DNA of 64,000 nucleotides, taken from Desulfomonile tiedjei DSM 6799 (GTDB lineage Bacteria; Desulfobacterota; Desulfomonilia; Desulfomonilales; Desulfomonilaceae). Every line of letters starts with the position of its first letter. Position 1 is the stretch's first letter. Under the pieces are notes generated by a model. It was given only the letters and a program-made list of their open reading frames with translations, made no database searches and was not told the origin of the DNA. This document shows, piece by piece, positions 28,033-35,823 of this stretch. The position numbers and the translations under genes were made by a program. The stretch is from assembly GCF_000266945.1 (NCBI RefSeq), contig NC_018025.1:5336001-5400000 (forward strand), given 5' to 3'.

Positions 28033-28158
28033 CGCAATTATGCATATAAGATGTCGAAGGCTGAGGTGTTCTGAGCGGAGTGATTAGACGGCCTTCCGTC
28101 GTCCGGAGCGAAGGATACCTCAGCCTCCCAGATTATAAAAACAAAGGCGAATCGGTAT
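28033..28158. repeat. Repeat D, copy 1
   Basis: A 126-bp segment recurs in opposite orientation at 34130-34256 at close to 90 percent identity by eye. Both contain GAGGTGTTCTGAGCGGAGTG and GGAGCGAAGGATACCTCA. Confidence 0.82.
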
Positions 28159-28170
28159 GAGGATGTTATC

Positions 28171-28764
28171 TTGTTGAAGCAGATGCGGTTATCACATCTT
28201 GTCCTGGGGCTATGTGCGCTTGTTCTGCTCTTTTCTGAGACGCTTTTGCCTGCAAGAGTCGAAAATCACTACAAGATCGTAATATGGAAGGCAGATCGAA
28301 AGCTCGAATTGTACGAGGGAAATCAGTTAGCAAAGACCTACAGGATTTGCCTTGGATGGAATCCTATGGGGGCGAAGCAGATGACTCAGGATGGTAAGAC
28401 TCCTGAAGGAGATTATTTTATCTGTTACAAAACCGAGGCCAGCAAGTTCTACCGATTTCTCGGAATCAGCTATCCCGGAGCAGATGATGCAGCTCGGGCA
28501 TTCGAAACCGGTATGATCTCACGAGCAGTCAAGAATGTCATCGATGGATTCAGGATGGGAAACAATCCTCCGTGGGATACCGCGCTCGGTGGGTGGGTCG
28601 GCATACACGGATACCCTACAAAGTCGTATGACAAAATGTGGACAGTGCTCCTCTACCCCAAACCTCATGATTGGACAAATGGCTGTATCGCACTGTGGGA
28701 TTTCGAGATAGAAGAACTCTTCTCAAAAGTCACTGTCGGGACTCCGATATCTATTCTCCCTTGA
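28171..28764 (+). CDS. Exported L,D-transpeptidase (YkuD-like)
   Basis: The start could be TTG at 28171, which has GAGG eight bases upstream, or ATG at 28183; the protein is 193-197 residues. A signal peptide or anchor (HLVLGLCALVLLFSE) precedes the catalytic domain. The YkuD domain shows YKIVIWKADRKLELYE near 33, IHGYPTK near 150 and the catalytic segment TNGCIALWD near 175, a variant of the usual SHGC(I/V)R motif. These enzymes make 3-3 peptidoglycan cross-links or attach proteins to the wall. It is monocistronic and is followed by a large copy of repeat C. Confidence 0.87.
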   Translation: MLKQMRLSHLVLGLCALVLLFSETLLPARVENHYKIVIWKADRKLELYEGNQLAKTYRICLGWNPMGAKQMTQDGKTPEGDYFICYKTEASKFYRFLGISYPGADDAARAFETGMISRAVKNVIDGFRMGNNPPWDTALGGWVGIHGYPTKSYDKMWTVLLYPKPHDWTNGCIALWDFEIEELFSKVTVGTPISILP

Positions 28765-28765
28765 A

Positions 28766-28976
28766 TCGCTTTCAAAGCAATAAAATCGGGGAAACCCTTC
28801 TTGTAAGAAGTGTTTCCCCAAGCCCCTTCCCAAGAACTTCTAATATTCGCCTAACTCATGGGTTTTTCAAAAGAAAAACTCCAGGAGTTAGGCGAGTGTT
28901 AAAAGTTTTTTGGAGGGTCTCGGGAACCTTTTTTACAAAAAAGGTTCCCAGGTCTTACTGCTTTGAAAGCGAATTG
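28766..28976. repeat. Repeat family C, long copy
   Basis: A compound palindrome: an outer hairpin (GGGGAAACCCTTCTTG and its complement at 28788-28819), a middle stem TCGCCTAACTC / GAGTTAGGCGA, and a third hairpin GGGAACCTTTTTTACAAAA and complement near 28929-28949. Confidence 0.8.
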
Positions 28977-28979
28977 AAG

Positions 28980-29582
28980 TTATTTGGGGCGTGATGTTTT
29001 GGCTAGATCTTTTTCGTTCTGTTCGAGGTATTTTTCTGCTTGTTTGATCAGATTCTTGAGATCCGGCACCGACATGGAATGCAGGTAATCGATTTCACCC
29101 TGAATTTCTTTCAGAATATTCGCAAGTTTTGCCTGACGTTCCTCTACTACCACGAGGGTGGCAGCCACTTCCTGGGAGAGACCTGACAATCCCAGAAGCC
29201 GCTTCTTGCTGATAAGCCAGATGGTCAAGGGAAAGATGATTGCTATGGCAATGAGCACTCCCACGGTGATACGTACGTATCCGACCAATTCCCGTGCAAG
29301 CATTTTAGTGTAGTAGCTGCGGTCTTCCGCTTTTTCACCGGTATCCTTGATTTGCCGGAGCATTTGTTCTATTTGCTCGATGCGTTGTTCGGTTGTGAAA
29401 ACACTGGCCGATGTCTGGACCTGGGTGACAGCTACAGGATTTTCGGAAGTCACAGGATTTTCAGAAGTAAGAGGATTTTCGGCAAAGCCCTGAGTGACCC
29501 AGGCTGCGACCGTCAACAGTGTGCAAAAGATAATGGCAATAAAGGCCAATTTCCTACCGGAAGTATTTCGAGAGAAAAACAT
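28980..29582 (-). CDS. Hypothetical membrane protein with coiled coils
   Basis: A 200-residue protein. It has a signal peptide or first transmembrane segment (residues 12-34), a short run of a repeated SENP(L/V) unit (three copies near 38-52), a helical segment (EQRIEQIEQMLRQI), a second transmembrane segment at about 103-124 and a C-terminal coiled coil. No enzyme motif or family is recognised. The topology would place the middle part in the periplasm and the C-terminal coiled coil in the cytoplasm. It lies 21 bases downstream of the PLP enzyme gene and is probably cotranscribed with it. GGAG precedes the ATG. Confidence 0.65.
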   Translation of the reverse strand: MFFSRNTSGRKLAFIAIIFCTLLTVAAWVTQGFAENPLTSENPVTSENPVAVTQVQTSASVFTTEQRIEQIEQMLRQIKDTGEKAEDRSYYTKMLARELVGYVRITVGVLIAIAIIFPLTIWLISKKRLLGLSGLSQEVAATLVVVEERQAKLANILKEIQGEIDYLHSMSVPDLKNLIKQAEKYLEQNEKDLAKTSRPK

Positions 29583-29603
29583 ATCTCAAATCTCCGTGCG
29601 TGT

Positions 29604-30788
29604 TTATATGATTCCGATTTCTTTACCAACGCGAGTGCATATTTCGACTACTCTTTCGAGATCTTCCATCGTGTGAGTAGCCATTAGGCACATGCGAATT
29701 CGTTGCTGACCGTCGGGGACTCCTGGTGCCAGTACACAGTTTGTGAATATTCCCTCATCAAAAAGTCGTTTCCAGAAGAATAACGTGCGAAAATCGTCGC
29801 CTACGATCATGGGCACGATTGGACTTTCTGTAGGTCCTGTCTCGAATCCGGCTGCGACGATATTTTCCCTCAAGAAATGAGTATTCCTCCACAGCGTCTC
29901 ACGGATCTCCGGTTCCGTTTCGATGACTTCCAGAGCGGCTTGAACTGTGGCAATTGCGGAAGGCGGCATTGCAGCCGAAAAGATGAGCGCCCTCGAATGA
30001 TGTTTTATGTACGAGATTACCCGTTCGTCTCCTGCTATGAATCCGCCCAATGAAGCCAGAGATTTGCTGAACGTACCCATCACCAGGTCTACTTCGTCAG
30101 TCACGCCGAAGTGTTCCAGGGTTCCCCTCCCGGATTTTCCCAGTACGCCCAGACCGTGCGCGTCATCCACCATGATACGCGCATTGAATTCCTTTGACGT
30201 TGCCACAATTTCAGGAAGCGGGGCCAGATCGCCTTCCATGCTGTAGACCCCGTCAACCACCACAAGAATCCCCTGGGAGTCTGCGCTCGCTTCCAGATTC
30301 TTCCGCAAGGATTCAATATCATTGTGGCGAAATCGTCGAACTTTACCGAATGAAAGACGGACTCCCTCCACGATACTCGCATGGACGAGCCTATCGATAA
30401 CAACGGTATCCGATCTGGAGAGGAGTGGAGCAATGACCCCCTGGTTGGTCTGAAAACCGGTAGAAAAAACCTGGGCTGCATCTTTTCCGACAAATCGTGC
30501 GAGAGTGGCTTCCAGTTGTTCGTGAAGGTCAATAGTACCGTTTGCGAAACGGGAACCCGAACAGCTCGTGCCGTATTCTCTGAGCGCCTCCATTGCAGCT
30601 TGTCTGACTTTCGGATGAGTCGTGAGCCCAAGATAATTGTTGGATCCCACCATGATCAGGTCCCGGCCGTCAACCGTAACGTGAGGGCCGTCCAGGCGGG
30701 AGATGGCCTTAAAAAAAGGATAGAAACCGGCTTCTATGGCTTCTTTGTCACGAGTGAATGCGTAGCATTTGCTGAAAAGATCTGACAT
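29604..30788 (-). CDS. Alpha-oxoamine synthase family PLP enzyme (KBL/BioF/SPT-like)
   Basis: From the ATG at 30788 the protein has 394 residues; an upstream in-frame codon at 30818 is unlikely. It shows the fold-type I hallmarks GSNNYLGL near 42, GSRFANG near 82, the VDDAHGLGVLG aspartate segment near 210 and the PLP-lysine region TFSKSLASLGG near 240. The family condenses an amino acid with an acyl-CoA: 8-amino-7-oxononanoate synthase, glycine C-acetyltransferase or serine palmitoyltransferase. The start region (SKCYAFT..EAGFYPFF) looks closest to the SPT-like group, so a sphingolipid-type or long-chain base product is possible. No biotin genes are nearby. Confidence 0.85.
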   Translation of the reverse strand: MSDLFSKCYAFTRDKEAIEAGFYPFFKAISRLDGPHVTVDGRDLIMVGSNNYLGLTTHPKVRQAAMEALREYGTSCSGSRFANGTIDLHEQLEATLARFVGKDAAQVFSTGFQTNQGVIAPLLSRSDTVVIDRLVHASIVEGVRLSFGKVRRFRHNDIESLRKNLEASADSQGILVVVDGVYSMEGDLAPLPEIVATSKEFNARIMVDDAHGLGVLGKSGRGTLEHFGVTDEVDLVMGTFSKSLASLGGFIAGDERVISYIKHHSRALIFSAAMPPSAIATVQAALEVIETEPEIRETLWRNTHFLRENIVAAGFETGPTESPIVPMIVGDDFRTLFFWKRLFDEGIFTNCVLAPGVPDGQQRIRMCLMATHTMEDLERVVEICTRVGKEIGII

Positions 30789-31262
30789 GATGGAAAAAGT
30801 ACCGTCCAGGCGCTGCACATGCGCCTAATCTTGACTTTAATAGAAGGCTGAGAGATTCCTCCAGCTCCAAAATGAGTTTGGCTATTTCGAAAAAGAATCC
30901 CAACCGCGAACAGTATTCTTGCCAAAAGAGGATTGTGCGTCAAGGGGCATGCACCAAGTCCTTTGTGCAAGCGTGCAAAAAGCCCGATTACCAAATAGTG
31001 GCGACCGGGCTTGACCTGCTATCGAGAAATACTCTCACGGATACATGGTCCGAAACGGCGCTTTCGAGCCACAACTGAGATTAGCATTCATTTTCGCACA
31101 TCGTAGCCATTGATGTCAAAAAATACCTTCATAAGCACTGTGTTCTTCTGTGAATCTCCTGCGATTTTGTAATCTAAAGCAAAAATATGGAAGAACAATT
31201 TGCAGGTAGCTACACCGCGAGCCTACTCAGGAATTTTCAAATACTGCTCGATGAAGTGGGTA
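30789..31262. other. Intergenic region without supported gene
   Basis: It holds a hairpin AAGCCCG..CGGGCTT at 30980-31012 without a T-run. A 68-residue plus frame (30872-31078) has no ribosome binding site or family. Confidence 0.5.
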
Positions 31263-31982
31263 TCATAAATCGATTTCCAGCCCGTCCCACGCGATACTGG
31301 CTTGCACATTCCGTTCTTCTCCAAGTGCTGCAACACGCGCTAGAGATTCAGCGGGGTCGGACGACACAATTTCCGTTCCGCAATGAGTAAAAATCGCCTG
31401 AGGTACGGCCTCTTTTTCGCACCATCCTATTTGCGTCCGGATAGGAGTGTGCCCTATCACGTATTCACCGCTTCGCCGCACAAGCGAACGTTCGATAGTA
31501 GCTCCATCACCTATGTACAGTTGCACCTGTGATAGAGCTGCAGATCTGTCTACAATGGCAACGATATCCGGAGCGTAGAAAAAGGATTTTTTCCCTGCAG
31601 TGACTCGAAATCCAACTGCAGGGCACCGTATGGAATGCTCGACAGCAAATGCTTCAACGGAAAATCCGGCGATGCGGAACGCACGACCCGGTTGCATGAT
31701 GTGCCGGTCGCGAATCTCAAATTCCGAGATAACCTTCCATGTCGCCTCTGTGGCGTACACAGGACATGGAGCTCCGCGCTTGAGGCCCCACGCGTGATCG
31801 GGATGTCCATGAGTGAGCACGATTGCATCAACGTGAAGATCTGCTGCATGTGGTAACCAATCTTCACCAAAGTCTATCAACAATCGTTTGCCTCGAAACC
31901 TTACTTCAAGCGAAGTATGCATAAAATGCAGCTCTGTTCGAATCTTTATATTTCCGCGGGTTCCTTTGAATGTCAGCTTCAT
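31263..31982 (-). CDS. Metallo-beta-lactamase-fold hydrolase
   Basis: The 239-residue protein carries the metal-binding motif LTHGHPDHAWG at about residues 56-66, further ligands AVEHSIRCP near 115 and the YAPDI aspartate near 137, and a late histidine in FTHCGTE near 198. It resembles the RNase Z-like or ElaC-like small hydrolases, but the flexible arm is missing, so tRNA processing is not implied. Substrate unknown. The gene is transcribed alone on the minus strand. Confidence 0.85.
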   Translation of the reverse strand: MKLTFKGTRGNIKIRTELHFMHTSLEVRFRGKRLLIDFGEDWLPHAADLHVDAIVLTHGHPDHAWGLKRGAPCPVYATEATWKVISEFEIRDRHIMQPGRAFRIAGFSVEAFAVEHSIRCPAVGFRVTAGKKSFFYAPDIVAIVDRSAALSQVQLYIGDGATIERSLVRRSGEYVIGHTPIRTQIGWCEKEAVPQAIFTHCGTEIVSSDPAESLARVAALGEERNVQASIAWDGLEIDL

Positions 31983-32211
31983 GCGCTTACTTTCGGAGTA
32001 GATCGGTTCACGAAATCACGGTAGACATTGACGTCCTCCTGTTCAGCGTCATTATAGCCAACAAAGACTGAAACCGCGATTTCTTGTTGGGCTTTACGTT
32101 TTTCTATGCAAGAAAAGCTGACAGCACAATCATGTTCCGTGACGGAGGACGAATCAGCAGATGGGGCAGTGACTCTCCAAGACTAATCGATTATGTCAGT
32201 TCGTATCTGGA

Positions 32212-32742
32212 TCACTTCGACTTCTTAATTGAGTCTTTAAGAGACTTGGATGCTCTGAACCGAGGTGCTTTCGTAGGTAATATCTTTATCTTAATTCCAG
32301 TCCTGAAATCAACAATCGTTCGTCCGGTCCTTTGAACAACCGAGAAAGTTCCCAACTCGGGAATCCTTATCTCTCTGTTTTCTTCAAGGGTGCGGCGTAT
32401 GGTTCCAACCAAAGATTTCAAAACCTGATCGACTGCTTTCTTGGAAACCTTCGTTTTATTCGAAATCTGCGATATTAGTTCCGCCCTTGTGAGATTCCGC
32501 GTCTCGTAGGATTTTGATTGCGCTTCGATCCAATCGGTGCAAACATCAATGCCATTAGGCCACTGAACTCCTCCGAACTTTCGATCGATCTCAACCTGAC
32601 TAAATAAAGCTTTATCCATGAGCGGCTGAAAACTCTTCCGCTTCATAAGAGGCTTCATATCTACGATGGTTCTTTCGCCGTCACCGAATCCGATCTCCAG
32701 TCGGTAATCGTCTATGGGTACGACCTCAATTATCTCTCTCAT
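32212..32742 (-). CDS. DUF2442 domain fused to an HU/IHF-type DNA-binding domain
   Basis: A 176-residue protein from the ATG at 32742. Residues 1-75 are a DUF2442 domain (IIEVVPIDDYRLEIGFGDGE, then WPNGIDVCTDW). After a 12-residue linker, residues 85-176 are a complete HU/IHF-type domain (LTRAELISQI, RIPELGTFSVV, ending PRFRASKSLKD). The HU part closely resembles the stand-alone HU encoded at 63497. The partner DUF4160 gene is immediately upstream with an 11-base spacer. DUF4160 and DUF2442 proteins usually occur as separate neighbours of unknown, possibly toxin-antitoxin-like, function. The fusion suggests DNA binding or autoregulation; this is inference. Confidence 0.85.
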   Translation of the reverse strand: MREIIEVVPIDDYRLEIGFGDGERTIVDMKPLMKRKSFQPLMDKALFSQVEIDRKFGGVQWPNGIDVCTDWIEAQSKSYETRNLTRAELISQISNKTKVSKKAVDQVLKSLVGTIRRTLEENREIRIPELGTFSVVQRTGRTIVDFRTGIKIKILPTKAPRFRASKSLKDSIKKSK

Positions 32743-32765
32743 AATCTGCACCACATTTCAGTAAA

Positions 32766-33002
32766 TTACGGTGAATTAGTGATTGCATCCCACTGCCTCA
32801 GCAGGTGCTCTCTGTTATCTCGGATCCATTTTCTTAGTTTCTTCATCTGATTCGGAGGAAGTCCGCCACTCTCGATGCCTAAAGTTTTAATGAAGACTTT
32901 CACTTTTTGACCCTGGTACCAGGCATGGATATGCGGATTACCATGCTCGGATAGCTTAATGCTGATCTCTATCCCTTCGACCTCAGCTATCGTAGGACTC
33001 AT
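32766..33002 (-). CDS. DUF4160 protein
   Basis: This 78-residue protein matches the DUF4160 pattern: SPTIAEVEGIEISI at the start, the central HGNPHIHAWYQ with its conserved histidines near 20-28, and a helical C-terminus LRKWIRDNREHLLRQW. AAAGG precedes the ATG. It is the first gene of a two-gene minus-strand unit with the DUF2442-HU fusion. The family's biochemistry is not known; small size and pairing are the basis for toxin-antitoxin proposals. Confidence 0.88.
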   Translation of the reverse strand: MSPTIAEVEGIEISIKLSEHGNPHIHAWYQGQKVKVFIKTLGIESGGLPPNQMKKLRKWIRDNREHLLRQWDAITNSP

Positions 33003-33253
33003 ATTACCTTTGTTTTAGACACTTTTGGACACTATTCGGTTCGACAAATCTAAACTACGTTGCAAGAGGATACATGGGAGTCTCGAAGAGAGTCACGAAA
33101 AATCTTCTGCCAAGTTACAGAAAGATGCAGTTTGCACCATAGAACTCATTACATTGCATAAATAAATCGGCTGTGCTGCGGCTGTTCGCGCTTGCGAGTT
33201 TCTTGTGGATAACGTAAGATTAAAGAATAATTGACATAAAGGAGCAGCGAATC

Positions 33254-33655
33254 ATGCAGGAATTTGTGATATTAGGTCTATCGCTGGTTATAAGTGTAGG
33301 GGCGGTACTTGCAGCAGTGGCCCAAGACGGGGTGCCGAGGATTTCTAAAGAAGAATTGAGGGCCATGCAGGGAAGCCCGGAGTTGATCATCATCGACGTG
33401 AGGAGCCCAAGGGACTGGGAATCCTCTGACATGAAGATCAGAGGAGCGGTTCGAGAGGATCCAATGAACATTCCGAACTGGATCAGGAAATACCCACCGG
33501 AGAAAATACTCGTTTTTTACTGTGCCTGACCGGAAGAAGCTACAAGCGCTCGTGCAGCGCGAACTTTCATTGAAAACGGTTACGGCAAAGTATACGCTCT
33601 AAGAGGTGGGTGGAACGAATGGGAGGAGACAAAGTATCCCATTGAAAAAAAATGA
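33254..33655 (+). CDS. Exported rhodanese-like selenoprotein (Sec at residue 92)
   Basis: The ATG at 33254 has AAAGGAG at 11 bases. The frame gives an N-terminal export signal (VILGLSLVISVGAVLA, ending VAQ) and a rhodanese domain with IIDVRSPRDWE. It then reads TTT TAC TGT GCC TGA CCG GAA GAA GCT ACA, that is FYCA-U-PEEAT, and continues ARAARTFIENGYGKV..LRGGWNEW to a stop at 33653. The CAUP sequence replaces the CxCP of exported rhodanese-like proteins, and the part after TGA is exactly the conserved rhodanese C-terminus. A hairpin fit for SECIS follows. Total 133 residues with the UGA read as selenocysteine. It probably handles sulfane sulfur or selenium in the periplasm. Selenocysteine genes are not in the window. 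Confidence 0.85.
33546..33560 (+). promoter_or_regulatory. SECIS-like hairpin of the rhodanese gene
   Basis: GCGCT / AGCGC stem with loop CGTGC. The loop begins 21 bases after TGA 33527 and has G at its second position followed by U, as bacterial SECIS elements require. Confidence 0.65.
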
Positions 33656-33673
33656 TCCATGCTCCAGAGGAAA

Positions 33674-33699
33674 TCCTCGCCGAACCGGGTCGGCGAGGA
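33674..33699. terminator. Hairpin between convergent genes
   Basis: TCCTCGCCGA pairs perfectly with TCGGCGAGGA around a 6-base loop, between the selenoprotein gene and the next gene. No long T-run follows, so it may be a barrier or part of a bidirectional terminator. Confidence 0.55.
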
Positions 33700-33704
33700 G
33701 CAAC

Positions 33705-34040
33705 TTATGGATTGCGATGTCCCAGCATGATCATTTTTGATTCAATTGCATCTTCAAGCTTCTGCTCCCACTCTTTCCATTGCAGCCGCAGGTCCTCCAA
33801 CTCGGTTGAAAGTTGTGTGAATTCCGGGAATACTTCGTGAGACGATTCTCCTACTGTGTTTTGCAATGCCTTCATTTTCAAAACCAGCGGTCGAACCTGA
33901 TCTTTGAGTTCACGCATTTTTGCTAAGATGGCTTCTTCCTGACCGGTAACGACCTGGGCCAACCCACAGCCACAGCACTCTTCACCTTCAGCAAAAATAA
34001 ACGTTCCATCCGATTGTTCACCGGGAACTTGTAAACCCAT
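33705..34040 (-). CDS. Hypothetical Cys-containing helical protein
   Basis: The second of two adjacent ATGs (34040) sits 6 bases after GGAGG and is chosen; this gives 111 residues. An N-terminal cysteine cluster (EECCGCG near 21-27) is followed by three amphipathic helices rich in Glu, Lys and Leu. The CCGCG cluster could bind a metal or thiol partner. No family is recognised. It is convergent with the selenoprotein gene, from which a 10-bp stem hairpin separates it. Confidence 0.65.
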   Translation of the reverse strand: MGLQVPGEQSDGTFIFAEGEECCGCGLAQVVTGQEEAILAKMRELKDQVRPLVLKMKALQNTVGESSHEVFPEFTQLSTELEDLRLQWKEWEQKLEDAIESKMIMLGHRNP

Positions 34041-34129
34041 CATGCACCTCCATAAGACGGCAATCGTATTCAATAAGTAATCACGCTGCGCACGAAGTCA
34101 AACCGACATACTTCGGAAAAGTATATATT

Positions 34130-34256
34130 ATACCGATTCGCTTTTGTTTTTGTAATCTGGCAGGCTTGAGGTATCCTTCGCTCCAGACGACGCAAGGCCG
34201 TCTAATCACTCCGCTCAGAACACCTCAGTCTTCGCCCTCTTATACGCATAATTGCG
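34130..34256. repeat. Repeat D, copy 2 (inverted relative to copy 1)
   Basis: See 28033-28158. The two copies bracket about 6 kb that contains eight genes. The rest of the 34041-34465 spacer contains a fragment of repeat B near 34305-34345. Confidence 0.82.
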
Positions 34257-34465
34257 AGATGATATTAGAGCGATTACCAAGAATTCTGAGGTCTATCCCA
34301 CGCTTCAATCAGGATATTGGTGGGTGCCGGCGTCCCTGCCAAAGAATGTTCGGACGGTTCTTGCAATTTGAAGAGATTTCGCTCAGACTTGCATTCAGCG
34401 CAAGGTAACGGATATTGTCTGGAGCCTGTGCGGAATGGAATGACTTGAAATGCGAGGAGATTCTC

Positions 34466-34915
34466 TTGAAGTATCTGACTCTTGCAGCCCGCCTGTTTAT
34501 AGGTGCGCTGTTCGTATACGCGAGCATTTACAAGCTGACAAACCCGGCTGAATTTGCCGTGTCTATCCGGAACTATTTGATTGTTCCTCCCGAATGGAGC
34601 AATTTCATTGCCTTGACCCTGCCGTGGGTTGAAATCGCTGCAGGTGTGTTTCTCATTCTTGGGGTGCAAACCAAGCCTTCAGCTCTGTTAACTACGTGTA
34701 TGTTGGGGATCTTTCTGGCTGCCCTCGTGTATGCGTTTTCCATTGGGCTTGATATTGACTGCGGTTGTTTCAGTTCGGGGGGGGCGTCGTCAGGGAAGAT
34801 CGGTCTCTATCATCTCACGCGGGACAGTGCTCTGTTTCTGACGTCGTTGTTCATTCTCTTGGCAGACAAAGGCGATTTCAGCTTACCAAGGTTGACTTCC
34901 GCTCGATCCGCGTGA
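34466..34915 (+). CDS. MauE/DoxX-family redox-associated membrane protein
   Basis: A TTG start at 34466, five bases after GAGGAGA, gives 149 residues; an ORF from 34415 would be longer but lacks a binding site. Four hydrophobic segments are present. A paired cysteine motif DCGCF near residue 97, in the MauE region, marks these proteins as partners of thiol-disulfide exchange. MauE/DoxX proteins help assemble or reduce exported redox proteins. A link to the exported rhodanese 1.2 kb away is only suggestive. Confidence 0.78.
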   Translation: MKYLTLAARLFIGALFVYASIYKLTNPAEFAVSIRNYLIVPPEWSNFIALTLPWVEIAAGVFLILGVQTKPSALLTTCMLGIFLAALVYAFSIGLDIDCGCFSSGGASSGKIGLYHLTRDSALFLTSLFILLADKGDFSLPRLTSARSA

Positions 34916-34922
34916 GTCGGAT

Positions 34923-35621
34923 TTACTCCCCACCATTATCTTCACGAACGGGAGGTTGGACTTCACTGACTTTCCTTTCGTGATCCCATGCATTCATGAT
35001 TCCGAGTGTTATTCTTCTGGCCAGAGAAGCTATCACAGCAGTATTGTTCAAGCTCGCATATCGATCGGGATCGTGACTTCCCAGACAAAGAACCCCGATG
35101 CTCCGGCCTTCATAGATGAGATCCGCAATTGCTGCGGAAACAACCAGCTCGGACACATCTCCAAAGAACAGGCAGCGCTCTTTCTCATGCGAGAGGGTCA
35201 AAATACGTACTTGTTGTGGAGAAACGCAATGTTCGGGTGAAATTACTCCTCCACCTTGCGGAGCACTCTCGAACAAGAACGCCGGTTCCTGATTTTCAGC
35301 AATCAAGACCCGCACGGTGATCAGATCGAGAGTATCCTCCAAGTACCTGGTCACGGATTTCAGCAAGGATTGCACAGACCTGGATCGCAACATCATGCAA
35401 TCCACATTTTCCAGATTCAGCCTGATCTGCTCGAACCTGCTCTGGGCTCTCAGGATTCTGGCAAGCAGTTCAGTTGTTCGGTCCAGTTGCGATTTCTCAT
35501 CCGAATCATCGCAATCATCCGGTGCATAGTCATGGAGAGTTTGATAGATGGGGTTCCTTGGGTTCGGAGAATCGCCTGAGTTCATTGCTGCCGATTCAGT
35601 AAAATCATTCGGAATATTCAT
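34923..35621 (-). CDS. DUF484/GAF-like protein
   Basis: A 232-residue soluble protein. The C-terminal 150 residues fit the DUF484 (GAF-like) pattern: a helical linker (LLARILRAQSRFEQI), then RVLIAENQEPAFLF and IADLIYEGRSIGVLCLGS near 182-200, ending in helices. The N-terminal 45 residues are acidic and probably disordered. DUF484 proteins often lie beside xerC in gammaproteobacteria, but here there is no xerC neighbour. A good AAGGGGG precedes the ATG. Function is unknown; small-molecule sensing is likely from the fold. Confidence 0.68.
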   Translation of the reverse strand: MNIPNDFTESAAMNSGDSPNPRNPIYQTLHDYAPDDCDDSDEKSQLDRTTELLARILRAQSRFEQIRLNLENVDCMMLRSRSVQSLLKSVTRYLEDTLDLITVRVLIAENQEPAFLFESAPQGGGVISPEHCVSPQQVRILTLSHEKERCLFFGDVSELVVSAAIADLIYEGRSIGVLCLGSHDPDRYASLNNTAVIASLARRITLGIMNAWDHERKVSEVQPPVREDNGGE

Positions 35622-35823
35622 AGGGACCCCCTTCCGTTCAGCTCAATTTCCGGAAGGGCTATATCATCGCTGGAAAAAGAAGCAAGACAATTTTAAAAGC
35701 CGCTTAAAAAATTGTAGATGTCGCGTTCGAGAATGCGCTGACGGAAGCTTGAATGCGATCTCATACGAATACCCGTATAATCTGCGTTGCGCCGTGACCT
35801 GCCATTCCCGGCGTAGGTTGAAA

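Noticed and set aside
27900-28170. Possible tRNA or small RNA near repeat D
   Set aside because: The hairpins are explained by the repeat; no T-arm or CCA-like tRNA pattern was found there or elsewhere in the window.
30872-31078. 68-codon plus frame
   Set aside because: No initiation signal and no recognisable features; the region includes a hairpin.
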